This document shows, piece after piece, positions 39,210 through 55,579 of a DNA stretch of 64,000 nucleotides. Source of the stretch: Circinella umbellata (taxonomy: Eukaryota > Mucoromycota > Mucoromycetes > Mucorales > Lichtheimiaceae). A model generated the notes under the pieces. It did not search any database, was not told the origin of the DNA, and was given only the letters and a program-made list of their open reading frames with translations. Where the stretch lies: the NCBI GenBank assembly GCA_025093555.1, contig JAIWNF010000001.1:806001-870000 (forward strand). The letters run 5' to 3'. A program made the position numbers and the translations under genes. Each line of letters begins with the position of its first letter. Positions within the stretch are counted from its first letter, which is position 1.

Positions 39210-41144
39210 TAACGAAAAAGAGATAACATTTTTAAAGATTTTGAATATTATCTACACAGAAATATAGGGCAGCATGATCTAGGCAATTGAGTTATCTGGT
39301 ACATGACAATAGTATTACGTAAAAAGTGATTCGAGTCTCATGAGCACAAAATCACTACGTACGTAATGAAATATATTCCACAATAATTAATGAATAAAGA
39401 ATACATATATACATATATATATTTGACGAATTAATGACTGTAATAAGTTCTACATAAATGTAATACGTATTGAACCCCTACAATATTTTCGCTCCTCAAT
39501 TGAATTCATATATTGAAAGAAATAATTTATTGCTTCTTTTCTTTTGAAGGATGATGTTACGCTCCTTTCGTTTTTCTCATTTCTTCTATTTTACTTTCCT
39601 TATCGTACATTACAAAATAAAATTGCTGTTTACATGTTTAAGCTGATTAGAATATCCCACAAATTATAAATTGTCTCAAACACCTAATATTCACAAACAG
39701 ATATTCGTAGCGGATTCTGAAAGTAGTTAATTAGAGAAGAAATAGCTTGAGCCCCCCTCGCTGTTAAAAGGAAGAAGAGGTAGTAAAAGAATATAAGTTA
39801 TAATAAGGAATAATCATCTAATGTATCTTTTTATATATAAATCCATGCATATCTATACAAACTCATAACAGTATACTTTTAAATATAGAATACCTTTATA
39901 ATTATATTTTATGCGAATATTCGTACACCGACCAATCAAAATCGCTCCTCACAAATATTGAAATCTGCAAAAATTTTGATGTTTGACTATTAAAACGATT
40001 TTCCAGAATTTGCCGATACGCATAAAAACGGTAGATCCAAACTATTATTAAAAGTTGTAATAATGAATAATAGTGCAATAATACTAAGAGATACGGATTA
40101 ATAAACCTTCTTGCTCCATAATATAAAACCAAAACAATAATTCATCCCATTTATCTTTCTTTTACTTGACACGTTTATTCAAGAACTCGATCGTCTTTGA
40201 CTTATTATTATTGATCATTTTTCAATATAATATTTCTTTATTCGTTTCTCCAACATCTTACCAGTAAGAACAAAAGAGAAGTATTGATCTTTTAATACTA
40301 TTACGTACTGTATAATTGTTTGTTCTCATGATTTCAAATCCTTTTAAGCCACTGAAGATGTACTATAATCAATTTATTTTTTCGGGATCATATAGTCTAC
40401 ATGCACATAAATTCACAAAACGAAGGAGCAAGTCCCACAAATTTATGGAATTCTTGGCTAGCAAAAAGAATATTATTGTGAATATCAATACTCATTTACC
40501 CTGTTTTCTTTTCTTGAAATTGACCATAGTATATTTTATTATTCAATTGCCCTGACTCACGATATGTTGTATCCATAGCAACACTGGGTGGTTTGGGATA
40601 TTTGTATACGGTCAGTTGTAATATCTTTTTATTTTATTCTGCATAAAAAAAAACATCCGAGTTGGAAATGTCATATTTATGCTCGTATCACCCCACTCGA
40701 TGTTTATTTCTACAGTGTATTCTTCTATACGTAAAAGATTATTATGTGGTGGTCTCGTCATTTATTATTATTATCATAATTATATAAAAAAAACACATTG
40801 TGTTTGTCACATTAATAAACAAGCGAGGTATCTAGTGTATGTTTTTTTTTTTTTTTTTGCTCCTTTTTTTTCTCATTTCTATTATTTTTTTATGGATGTC
40901 TCTAAGGTGCAAGTAGGTGTGTGTTTAATAAAAAAAAATGGTAATATACAACTTGGAAAAAAAAAAGAGCTTTTTTCTCGAGAGTAATCTGTATATAATG
41001 TATTGTATGTAGTATGTTGAGAGTGTGTAAAGGGAAAAAGGGAGTTATTAGAGAGAAAGAGATTATTATTTTTGAAGAGTAAAAACAAAACAAAACAATT
41101 ATATGGGTTGTGTAAAAAAAAAGTGCTATATATATATATGTAAT

Positions 41145-43668
41145 CTATACACCGACGCTCATACTATTCGTCTGGACCCCACTACTCATGGAATGACGCA
41201 TCCGAGCTGCTGCTGCTGCTGCCGCTGCCGCTGCTGTTGTATTTGCCGCTGGTGGTGGTGCTGACGACGTTGTACTATGTTGTTGTTGTTGTTGCTGTTG
41301 CTGTTGCTGTTGTTGCTGCTGTTGCTGTTGTTCATGATGAAGATGTTGTTGGTGATATGAAGATGAGGTAGAAGTCGAAGAAGTAGGTGATGAATAGTGA
41401 GGAGTCGAAATTCCCAACATACTAGATGGGGTGGTTGCATGAGTTATAGAAGTATTATTAGATGTTGTAGTTGTAGTACTATTAGAGACGATGGTATTAT
41501 GACTTGTTGAAGAAGACGATGCAGTAAGACATTTTGTTGGTGATGGTAAAGTACGAGGAATAATGGATGATGCTGAACGACTGACTTCCAATGTAGCTTC
41601 ATCAGGCACAGCCTCCATAAACTCTTGTCGTACTGCAAGAGGCATCTGTAAAAGAACATCTGATTTAAGTACTGAACCATAGTTTCTAAACATGAAATCT
41701 AAAGCAAGCATTTTTAATCCAGTTTCTTCTGCCATAATTGCCTTTTCAAAAATCAATCCGCAGCTTTCCACAGTCATATGGTGTCTAAACAACCGTTCAC
41801 AGCATATTTTTTTCAATCGGTTCAACAAGTACATATTGGCTACAACTAATACTTCACATACTACGTGCCATGGTTCATTTTCGTCCAATCGATCACTGTA
41901 TAAATACTTGAGAAATGCAAGTACAATTTCATAAGGTTCCGGGATTTCCATCCGTCGTTGCTGAGCTTCGATCATTCCTGATCGATAAATATTCCTAAAG
42001 TGCGGCCAGCGCGTAATCAGGATCACTTGGTGCACATGTAACTCTTGTCCATTAGATGGAACAATAACAAAGTCGGATAATTCTGGATTATTCAGTAGTT
42101 GTGCGAATTCATGTGAAAAGTTGGGTGGTGGAATGTCATATAAACCCAATGATTCTGCATTAATCACTAATGCATCTCTGTTTGAAAAATGTAAATGGAT
42201 ATTTAATTATTTTTTCCTTTTCTGATTAACAATACATGCATCGACACGTTTTTTCCCCTCTTTTTTTTGTGGTTGTTGTGGTTGTTGTTGTTGTTTAAAG
42301 TAGTTTTCTTTTTTTTTACCTAAAATGATCATAACCTTGTGGACGGAATGGATCCGTGTTTCCAAGGAAAAACAAATTGTTCATAGTGACTTGAGATTGT
42401 TCTTCACTACCACATCCTGCTTCACTGATAATTGTAAAATAATTCCAACCACCTACTTCAAAATTGGCGTTACATTCCTGTCGTTCCCATTCCAAAGTAT
42501 CCAGATCTAACATCCATAAACCATAAACAGATTCTGGACTATTTGTTGTATTTGCTGTTCCATTTAATGCCGTTTGTGTATTTGATCCAGTAAGAAGATG
42601 ATTTCCATGAGCAAGATATCGCCCAAAAACCAGTAATTTACCACAAACCGCTTCACAAAAATGTTGACTTTTAAGTAGTACCATATGAGAACTTGCACTC
42701 GACTGGGACCCGCTCAGTACGAGGTGAGGTGTATAAGGTGGCGCATTAAGGTTGATCACAAACAGATCGGAAACAGTGTCACCATGTTCGTCTTTGCCGG
42801 CGTAAATATACATCTTGTTCCCTATGAGTGTTGCCGAATGGTTGTACCGTGGCGGAACTCCATGATATTTGGACCAAACAAATGTTTTGAGATCCAATAC
42901 ACTCAACTCATCTAATACATAAGTACCTAATAAATAAAATAAAAAAGTTCAAATAATCAAATCAATAAATAAATGTTCATGTTCATGTTTATATTTATTT
43001 ATTTATTATTGTTTATGTCAGCAGAGTGATACGATATAATGATGATGGTGGTGATAGTAAAAAAAAAAAAAAAGGAGGCAAAAAAAAAAAAAAATGAGGG
43101 GGAAAGAGGGGTAGAAAAGAAAGAAAAACAAAGTTTTTTTTTTTTGTTTTGCCTCTTAGCCATAAAATAAATAAATAATAATACATCATTGCACATTGAA
43201 AAAAAAAGTAGCACTTACAATCTGAATTCTTTGCAAAACCACCATATACAAAAAGTTTGTTGTCATAAGCAACTGCACTATGTAGATAACGTGCCGGTAC
43301 ATTTCCAGTCACTTCAGGTTGAAACCATGTCAATTTATCCAGATCAAAAATATGAATATCATTACAGTATTCTGTAATTTCATTGCAACCACCTGGTAGT
43401 AATAATAATAATAAACATGTGCATCGTTAAGAATCATAAATATACAATAGAAACTTCTTTGCTGAGTATCGATCCTTTTTTTTTATTTTTTATTTTTATT
43501 TATTTTATATATATATTCTTTGTTCTGATTTGTAAATAAGAATTATAAAAAAACTTACCGAATACAATAATACAATTATTCCATAATGTCGCAGTATGTC
43601 CGTATCGTTTACATGGAGCGGTCCCTTTAACAGTCTATATAATGTGTGTGTGTTTTGATAAAGAGTCA

Positions 43669-43699
<31 letters not shown>

Positions 43700-44443
43700 C
43701 CCTTTGTCTATATAGAAAAAATTACAAGGGTGTGCAAAGGAGAAGGAGAAAGAAAGAGAGAGGGGGGTGGTGGGCAAGTTGTTATTTTTTTTGTGTAATG
43801 GATGACAGGTATATAAAAAAAAAGGGGGAGATGATGTTGATAATGGTGAGTTGTGTTTGGGATGTATATTAGAATAAAGAAATATATTTTTTCAATGTAC
43901 GATGGTATTATGTGAATTAGATGATTATTTTTGGGGGGTGTGGGGAGGAGGAGGGACAAAGTTGACGAAGCTGAATTGAATTGATTATGTGTACTTGGGA
44001 TAATAAAACAGGGGATCCGAAGGGGATGAAAGACGGAAAGAAAGAAGAGAAAAAAAAAAGGGAGGGGGCGTTAAAAAGGGAGAAAAGATGATATGCGTTA
44101 TAATATGTATGTATGTACAATGTATGTAATGTAAAATGTTGTTATTTATAATGTAATAATGGTAAAGGATGGTTTGGTGGGGTTGATTGATGTTTATATT
44201 GATGATGGGTAATTATTGTTATTTATTATTATTTTTATAGCAGCTTCAAGGCTAATATTTGTTTACCTGAATCGTTTCCCAACGCATATCGCATAAATTA
44301 AGTACATGTAAATCGTTCGTAACATTGCCACCTCCACCATATACAAAAAGACGATGATCCACTTTAACAAAAGAAGGACGCCAAAGACCGACTAAATTGT
44401 TGCCAGTAGTTCGAATCGGTTGGCCTGGTTTTAATAATGGCAT
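41145..44443 (-). CDS. Kelch-repeat BTB protein (LZTR1-like architecture)
   Basis: Kelch-BTB proteins of this order (N-terminal kelch propeller, C-terminal BTB) often serve as Cullin-3 adaptors or scaffold proteins; the role here is inference. Exons on the minus strand: 44443-44267, 43634-43559, 43392-43219, 42926-42320, 42177-41145; the phases close to 688 residues. Kelch repeats show LFVYGGGGNVTNDLHVLN, CIIVFGGCNE, LFVYGGFAKNSD and MYIYAGKDEHGD. The BTB part reads LSDFVIVPSNGQELHVHQVI, PYEIVLAFLKYLYSD and a BACK-like region (ICCERLFRHHMTVESC). The C-terminal tail is Ser/Thr-rich with a long poly-Gln run and then poly-Ala. The first intron is 632 nt, far longer than others in this window. 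Confidence 0.92.
43672..43699. repeat. (AT)n microsatellite in intron 1 of the kelch-BTB gene
   Basis: About fourteen AT units lie inside the long first intron, near its 3' splice site at 43635. Confidence 0.85.
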
Positions 44444-45720
44444 ATTTTCAACTCGTTTTATGTAATAATGATAGTAGCAGTAGTAGTAGATACTTTTTTA
44501 ATTATTTCAAATATATTATTATTATTATTGTTATTAATAAAGAAAAAATCGCGCTATGATACGGATTTTTTTTTCGTTATTATTATTATTCTTATTCTTA
44601 TTATTGCTGTTGTTATTGATAGAAAAATTGGTTGTAGATTGAATTTGATCGGATGGATATGTTATTGAAGTTGGAAAAAGAATGATATTATAAATATTGG
44701 TGAATAATAATAAGAATAATAAGAATAATAAGAATAATAAGAATAATAAAATCAATAATAATATAAAAGAAAGTATTGAGGAAGAAGTAGGATGAGTAAT
44801 AAGAAAAAAAAAAGTAAAAAGAAAAAAACTTGAAATGGAAGAAAAAAAAGAGAGAGAGAAAGAGGAAAAAAAAAAGAAAAAGAAAGGAAAAAAGTCAAAG
44901 GGGAGGGGGGATGAAAGGAAATCGAAGGCAGGCAATTGGAGACTCAACTACTCACATACACACAATACACACAGATGAATATATTTATATATAATATAGG
45001 CCCACCAGCCCTACTAACTTACCAGCTTTGACTTCCAAAAGAAACACTTATTAGCAAAATATTTCCGCTGTTCTCCTTTTCCTATAACAAATACATGCTC
45101 TGTATAGTATAAAAGAGCGATCAGACAGAGTGGCACATTACATGTGTATTTATGTTATAACATTATCACTATAGCAACAGCAAGTGTGACACACACTTGC
45201 TTTTCTTTATGTCTTTCTCCATATTTCCGAGTTTATGGAAGAATTTCACCTAGGTTTCTTTCTTGGATTTTTTCCATGTTATTTTTATTTTCATTGTTTT
45301 TTTTTTTTATTATTATTTTGTTCTTGAATATAATAAGAGAATTATGTAAAAAACATTTCATGTTTATAAACATATTTAGGATTCTATAAAAGAAGAAGTT
45401 TAAAAAAAAAGGAAAGATCGTCATTTGCTCTTTCTAGATATATATGTTTTATTGTTATTATCATTATTATTATTGTTACAATTGTATGTATCTACAACAA
45501 CTAATCAAGCAGCAATAACACATGTACAAACATCAGCAAATTTATCTAAATTTATATACAACATGCACGAAGAAAAAAAAAATCCCTGCATATTGCATTT
45601 GGAGCCTGTCATTATTCTTCCGAAAAAAAAAAGAAGGGTGAATGAATGAGGGTTATGAAATTTCTCTCGTTTTTTCTTTTTTTTTTTTTTCTTTTTATTA
45701 TAAAAATATTTTTTGTTTAT
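44444..45720. promoter_or_regulatory. Kelch-BTB upstream region and Cla4-type kinase 3' region
   Basis: No gene is supported. A 9-bp minisatellite (unit GAATAATAA, about five copies) lies at 44702-44749. A purine-rich tract follows at about 44810-44930 on the + strand, which is pyrimidine-rich on the coding strand of the downstream kelch-BTB gene and so resembles a CT-rich leader. Frames near 45425-45649 lack an ATG and are low-complexity. Confidence 0.5.
44702..44749. repeat. 9-bp minisatellite (GAATAATAA)n
   Basis: About five tandem units with minor variation lie upstream of the kelch-BTB gene. Confidence 0.8.
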
Positions 45721-48680
<2,960 letters not shown>

Positions 48681-51395
48681 GATGTAACTAAAAAGTTCGA
48701 GATGACAAAATGGTTCCTTCTAAATGCTGTTGTTTTATTGTTGTCGTATAGTGTGTTTGTTGGTATAGTAATAAAATATATTATATTATATTGTATATAC
48801 GTATTATATTAATATTAATAATAATATTATTATTATTATTGATATGATTACTATTAAATAAAAAGAGAGGGAACACACTATTCAAGGAACCTTCAGGTCA
48901 CGGGTATATTATGTTTTTTTTTTGTACTAAAAAAACTCTTTTTGCTGTTTTTTTTTGTATGCGCGTATATATAAAAGTTAGACCAGGTTGGATATACAAT
49001 ATAAAAAGTGTGTGTGAACAAAAAAAAGGAGCGCAAAAGTGAAGAAGAAGTAAAATGTTCAAAAATAAAAAATAAAAGAGACAAGTATAAAAAAAAAAGA
49101 ACGTTTGACTCCCAAAATGATTGCGGGAATCAAAATATAGTATACTATGATGTGGTGTTCAACCTTATTATAGAAGAAAAGAAAAGGGGAATTGAAAGGT
49201 TTAAAAAGAAGAGAAGGGGGGGGAGGGAAGGGGGATGGATGAGAGGGGAAGGGGAGAAGGAGTAATAGGAGGTGAAAAGGGTAAAAGAAGGAAGCTTTTT
49301 TTTTTTGGAGTTACAATGCTGGTGCAACCATCTTATTAAAAGGTGGGTTGGGTGATATAAAAAAAGGTTGCTGGGTTCTACCAAAAAGTACGCAGACAAA
49401 TTGACGCACTTAATTATATGCTTTGCTGTATTTAACTCGAATGCTTTATTTTCATTATTATTTTTTGGTTGCATGGTCAACTTGACCCCCTTAATTTTTT
49501 CTAAGAAACCAAAAAACAAGTGATGATAGACGGCACCATGATTATAACAATTCAAGTTCATATAGACAACACATCAAAAAAAATAAAAATACATATGTAT
49601 TTATATAACCACGTGTATTTTTAACTGACAGTAGAAATGTTACCATGATTACTTCTGGAACTTTATAGTTGGACTAATCATCTACTGCACATTTTTTTTT
49701 ATACACAAACATAGCATCATCATTATTTATGATTATTATTACTATAAAACAACTTTAATCCTCTCTCACCCTTCTTGTTAAAGTTGAACCCCTCTCTTAT
49801 CATCTTCACCCCCCCCCCAGAAAAAAAAACAATCATGGTGGAACGCACATAAAGTAATTTTTGTCCCTTATTTTTTTTCTACTTTTATAAGACCTCTAAT
49901 ATCCCTCCCCCAAAAAAAACCCATTTTTGTGAAACGTTAAACAACACGAGTTCTCCATAATTTTAAATGTCATGACTTCATCTTTTAAATAAAAAGAAAG
50001 AATGGTGGCTAGAACTTTTTTATCTTTAAAAAATAAAATCTTACAATGACAACGATCAATTATTCACTCTATTTTATATATCGAAAGAAAAAACAGAAAT
50101 ATATACTTGTATTATAAGAACAGCAATAGTATAAACATTTACCCAAAGTTATCTTATGCACCACGCAACAAATAAAAATAACGGCAGATATTATTATTAG
50201 TAGTATAATCGATCAATTTCTATATCGCGTTACTACTACGTACTGTTTAATATTGCTAACAAAAGTATAGAAAACAAAAAAGATTTTTGATTTTTATTCT
50301 TTAAGGGTCTGAACATTATACATTTATAGCACGAGACAATCAAACTTTATACAGTGGAAAACGTGTTTCGAAATGACTTTAAACATATCAATTCTTATCT
50401 AAATATTTCCGATTTTTATGACTATAACTGATTAACAGTTTAGTGTATCCTAGTTGAATTAGCAGCAACTAGTAAAATCTATCGAAGCTTTTGAAACATC
50501 ATTCGTTTTTAAAAGTTACTGTGGAATAATAATGAGTTCTAATATTTGTCTAACGACTCTTCTGGATCAAATCAAAAATCTATTCAAGACTCGAGGTCGT
50601 TTTTGCCATGCCGTAAAAAAAGTTAATTTGTGCAAATGTGAAATCCACACCTGATAAAAACTAAAAAAAAAGATTTGATTAGAATTTTGGAATTGGTTTT
50701 TAATTATCATATATGTGCAGTATTCTTCAATTGATTCGGTTTAAAGTCTTTTGATATAAATGTTGCTCGCTCTCTTATATTAAATTCGCTGCAACGAAAG
50801 AAATTGTATTGTACTTTTTTTATAATGTTTCATTCATCAAATAAGAGGAGAAGCGGGAATTTGGTTGCGTTTGTTTTTTTTTCGGGGTTAAAATTAAACT
50901 CGAGGATAATACTTATAAAGTTAGTACTACAAACGATTCCCAAGTCAAATTAACTACTAGCCTTTAATGGTTTTGACATTGAATTTCCACTTTTTTCATC
51001 GTAGCACTTTAAATTACGTATATAATAATAGTATTGTTAAAGAGGAAATACTTTTATTTTATTCTGTTACTCAGTCTGGTGATGAGTGTTTAGCATACAT
51101 ATATATCTTCAATTGATGTCATAAAGAACGGAGATGAAACTGGAAATCTACGCATTGAAAAGAATACCTGAGCTTATATTATTGCCGCATGAATGATATA
51201 AACAGTTTTATATTCTAATAGTTAACAGGCAATACACATCCATCCAATAAGTAAAGACAATAAAAAAATAAAGATATGTATGTATATATATATAAAAAAA
51301 AAGTATCTTTGGAACTGATTTTCCTTCTTTTCTTTTTTCTTTCTTTTTTTAATATAAGTATATGTACAAGAAAAAGAGAAAAACTTTTTTTTTTA
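48681..51395. promoter_or_regulatory. PAK upstream region and PP4R3 3' region
   Basis: About 2.7 kb with no supported gene. A polypurine tract on the + strand at about 49161-49290 lies 480-610 bp upstream of the PAK start and is pyrimidine-rich on the coding strand. C-runs occur near 49811-49820 and 49903-49910. The remainder is AT-rich with broken frames; a 138-codon minus frame (49145-49561) overlaps the polypurine tract and is not convincing. Confidence 0.5.
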
Positions 51396-54300
51396 TCATT
51401 TACTACTGTTTGACCTCAATTTCCGTATTTGTGGGTTGATTATAATCTTTTTAGGTGATGTCATGGATGAAACTGTACGTTTCCTTTTTGATTCACCTGC
51501 CTTTGCTGCTAGCACATCATCTTCGTCATCATCTTCATCGTTCAGTCGTCGTTTTGGTAAAGGTGGTGGAGATGTTAAACGATCTGATTCTGTAGTAGTC
51601 GAAAGTGGAGATGATGGTGATGGTGATTTTGTTTTTGTTTCTTCGTCATCTGATGTAGTAGTATTAGTTGTAGTTACAGTTGTCATTGTAGTATCCATGT
51701 TGTTATTATCCTCTTCTTCGATATGATTATGATTGTTATTATTAGTATTAGTTTGTTGTTCAGATGGTGGGGGTGATGATGATAACGATGGTGATGATTG
51801 CTGTTGTTGCTGTTCATCGTTATCCATTTCGTCATCGGATGAATCTGAACCACCGTAATTAACAAGAGGATGGGAATCTTTACTTTTATCGGTAGATGTA
51901 AGGGAGAGTTCATTTGAATGATCTTCTTCATCCGATGATTGGTTATTAAAATATTCCTCTTCAGCAGCCGCATCATCTAATGTAATATCTTGCCCATTTC
52001 CTCGTTCCAAACTATTGCTGCTATAGAAAATATATGTGTACATGTTAATCTTTCATATAGCTAAAGTTATTTAACATTATATATTTTATAATTCGTACCC
52101 TTCTGTTTCGCTAATATTTGAATCATCTGGCTCAATATTTTGTTCATGTCGTAACCGTAACATTTTGCAAATCGAGACATAATTAATGGTGTCCAGCACC
52201 GAACCATAGTTTGTAATTAAATGTTCGACCAGTGATTTGATATTTTCCTAAGGTATCAAAAGAAAAAAGTTAGTATATTTACTATAAACAAAATCAGTCA
52301 GATTTTTATCAATTTTACCCTTCTTATAAATTCCACCAGTTCAAGACAGGCAGAGTTAAGTAGATTGTCGCGACCATCGGTATCCAAGAATACTCGAATC
52401 GTTGGCTCGAATATATTGAACTTGATAAGGTGTCGGGTATAAAACTCATCCTTGAGACCAATACAAGTACGGAATACACGTAATGCCGCGAGTTTTATAT
52501 GAGAGTGTTTGCATCGATATAATTGTATGATTTTGACAAAGCAATCAGTTGAACGGATCAAGTACTTGCTTCGAAAACTATGTTGCCGTATAACAAAGCA
52601 TATAAGATCACATAGATATAAGCATAGATCAGATTGATCTTGGGTAAGTTCGAGTTCTTCTATTGGTCCTATTCATTTATATATATATAACAATCCTTGC
52701 ATATTAGTACACCTTTTTCCCCCTTCATTTTGAAGTCAAAAAAGCTCAACTTACCATCTAACTTGATTGGTTTGACATCTAATGTTTCAAATGGACGTAA
52801 AAATAAATTACAATAGTTATCGTAAAATACAGTAAGATAAATTTCAGTATCAGGATCTTGTTTACGTAACATCTATATAAACATATATTATTGTTAATAT
52901 GAATGTCATGACGACGTTTACTTTTTTTTTCAGTATAATTTTATTTTACCTCTGCTGCCATGGTACTAGCTACCATGGTACCATTACCCAGATCCATAGA
53001 AGCCTTGATAATTTCTGCAAATTGTATCTTAAGACCAGGGTCGGTATCAAATGCAAATCTTTTCAAGACAGTTCCCAATGTTGTATTTTCAGGATCCATG
53101 GTTCTTGTCTGTTCAATGGTATATTCGCGAAATAGGTATGCATCAAGTTCTAAGATAGAAGCAAGTATATTGGTAGCATGCGTACGTAAAATTTCATCAT
53201 CCACACACAAAGCAAATGGAAACATATCGAAAAGACCATGTTTAGCTAAAGTTCTATATATAATTAATACAAAAAAAAAAGCATCCATTATTATCATTAT
53301 CATTATTTGTTCATCAGATTATTATTTCTTTTTTCTCCAATGAAAAGTAATAATGGTTATAAAAAATAAGAAGACTAACCTCGCTAGACCAGCACGAGCA
53401 CTTGTTTGAACTGCTCTTGCCATGATACATAATTGAATGACAAATTTGGATGCTTCCTTCTTTTTCTCATTGCTAGCATCATCGTCTCTAAAGATTTCAA
53501 ACAGTTCGTCCAGATAATCATGGTTGCTTTCAAAATAATTGATAATATCGATATTATTAAAAAATATCAGCGAATGTAGAATCGATACCAATGAATCGTC
53601 GATTGTATCACCCAAAATAACATCTTTGAGATATTTTAAGCGTAAAGTTTGTTGTATTTTGGAATTGACCGTTTTGTTTTCAATAGGAACAACCTATTTA
53701 AAAAAAAAAAGCAAAACTAAATTAGATTATTTCTCCCGCCATCAATTTCCCTTTTTTCACTTTTCTTTCATTTTTTGTATATTCTAGATAATAAAATAAG
53801 AATAGTAAAAAAAAAAAAAAAACTCCTTACTGGTTCTAATTGTGAATGTTTTAATAGATTTTTTCGATGTGTAGCTCTTTTATCAGGTATCTCAGGATCA
53901 TCTAAACAAGGAAATTTACTTTTGTTTTTAGTGATACCATAACCTATATGTAATATATATTTTTTTTTATTACCGGGAATAATGACTTACATTCAAGAAT
54001 GCCTAATACACCTATAATGGTTTCATCACGAATTATTTGTTCAATAATGGTATTGTCGTTCAGGAATACTATTGAAAAAAAATTAATCAGTTTTATTGAA
54101 TAATGAATCAATTTTGTTATAAGTGTAGATACTTACTAATAGATTTCATAATTGAATAAAGCTTATGCAAATCATCTGTACTTTCCAAATCCTCGCATGA
54201 TTCAAATATGGGTAGTAGCTTATCAATATAATTCTTCCGAAAAGATAAAAACCAAAACGTTAATTATTAAAGCATACGCGGGGTAGGGTTACACATACAC

Positions 54301-55579
54301 ATATATACATATACATATACATACGCGTGTACATGTTATAAAACTCAAAAGAGAAGCCAAGAAACACTTACTTCTGGTACAATAAATGATGCTAATCGAT
54401 CTTTGTCTTGTAATGTCTTTGCATTGTTTAAAATATTTAATATTTCGGGCAAATTCGATAATTCGGGAATAGGAAGTGCAGCAGTTTCTTGAGAATCATT
54501 TAATGGTGGTGTTATTCCTCCACTTTCCAATTCACCAAGTCCTATTGTTAATAATGAGAAATATCAATTACCATTTTATCTTTCAATGTTTCGCTCCCTT
54601 CTTCACCTCTCCTCTTCACTCCTACATTTAGCCAACCCCCTCTTTCCTCCTTTTTTTCTTTCTTTCTTTTCTCGTCCAATCTGTGATCGTCAATTCATAT
54701 AAATAATTATAACATTTACCTGCTCTTAATCTGTTATCAGTATTATCACTTCGTTCGTGGATTAGGTTCCTATATACATATATTTGCATTATTCAAAAGA
54801 ATTTAGCATATAAATTTATTTATCTATATGCATATTTTGATTTTATTGTTGCTTTTCTTTTTCTCACGTGCCATATATAATCACATCCATCTGGTTCTTG
54901 AAAGCTTAACGCTAGTTCGTTTGTTTGATCTTCATTCCATACAATCAACGTATCTAAAAAAATGTTCCTCAAAAAATGAATATTACGTTCTTTACATGAG
55001 GGGTGTTGAATGACAAAAAAGCTTGTTCTTTTTTACCTTGTTGCTTTTGATATTCTTTATGTTCTAAAACTTTGGAAATTAAAAGAGGTGATTGATCTTT
55101 TTCATTTTGAACAAATAATTCGTCCGGTTCTTCGTCTTCTCTCTGTGTTTTAGTTTATTTATTTATTGTTGTTGTTGTTATTGTTGTTGTTATTATTTTT
55201 ATTGTTGGTATCGTAATTTGTTATAATAAATCGCGATCGATCGGTTTTTTTAAATATATATTTATATAAAAAAAATAGTGAAATAAATAAATGTTTTTCT
55301 TTTCGGATGGTGATAATATTTAAGGTCGACTTTTTTTTTTTGTTTGTAATAATGTTGATATAATATATATATATACATTGTGTATTCTAAAATAAAGAAA
55401 AAAAGAAAAAGGAGAGTTTATATGTTTACCATATTGTAAACGCAAAAACCGGTTCCTTGATCTTGCCAATTCGCTTCACCTTCTCCGATTAGTTTATAAA
55501 CTTTGACGCGGAACGACTTGGATGTCGTTGGTTGCTGTTGTTGTTCTTCTTGACCTGTCGAAACTATTTCGTCTTCCAT
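51396..55579 (-). CDS. PSY2: Protein phosphatase 4 regulatory subunit 3 (SMEK/Psy2)
   Basis: PP4R3 directs the PP4 phosphatase to nuclear substrates, including DNA-damage targets. Exons on the minus strand: 55579-55430, 55142-55037, 54953-54872, 54769-54720, 54541-54372, 54233-54137, 54068-53991, 53943-53831, 53693-53380, 53253-52950, 52872-52755, 52668-52319, 52247-52099, 52020-51396; the phases close to 901 residues. The N-terminal EVH1/PH-like part has [20 protein letters not shown] and TGFCVY. The SMEK armadillo region shows [24 protein letters not shown] sequence split by an exon, [11 protein letters not shown], and [19 protein letters not shown]. The acidic, Ser-rich C-terminus ends in a basic patch (PKRR, KRKR) typical of the family. 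The third intron needs a GC donor. An in-frame ATG also lies at 55600. The ABC-ATPase gene is divergent. Confidence 0.93.

Larger units (their letters stand above)
32906..41144. other. Large gene-poor AT-rich block with decayed repeats
   Basis: About 8.2 kb without an intact gene, the longest such stretch in the window. It contains fragments of repeated sequence (33786-33850 with 40100-40160; 34795-34970 with 40390-40545; 35481-35741 with 27508-27714), a divergent tandem duplication (38437-38855), a Tc1/mariner-type MITE (38856-39016), a second short element (39140-39209), a (TA)n run near 36737-36760 and ACGTACGT palindromes at 36390-36397 and 39357-39364. Short frames such as 38030-38305 (minus) and 37577-37840 (plus) look coding-like only in part and are unassigned. 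It may be a repeat graveyard or heterochromatic island. Confidence 0.6.

Noticed and set aside
45425..45649. Frame with a hydrophobic start upstream of the kelch-BTB gene
   Set aside because: No ATG in frame before the hydrophobic part; driven by TTATTA repeats.
49145..49561. 138-codon minus frame upstream of the PAK gene
   Set aside because: Half of it is the complement of a polypurine tract; no motif and no splice partner.
51436..51726. + frame over the PP4R3 C-terminus
   Set aside because: Antisense shadow of the Ser/Asp-rich tail repeats.
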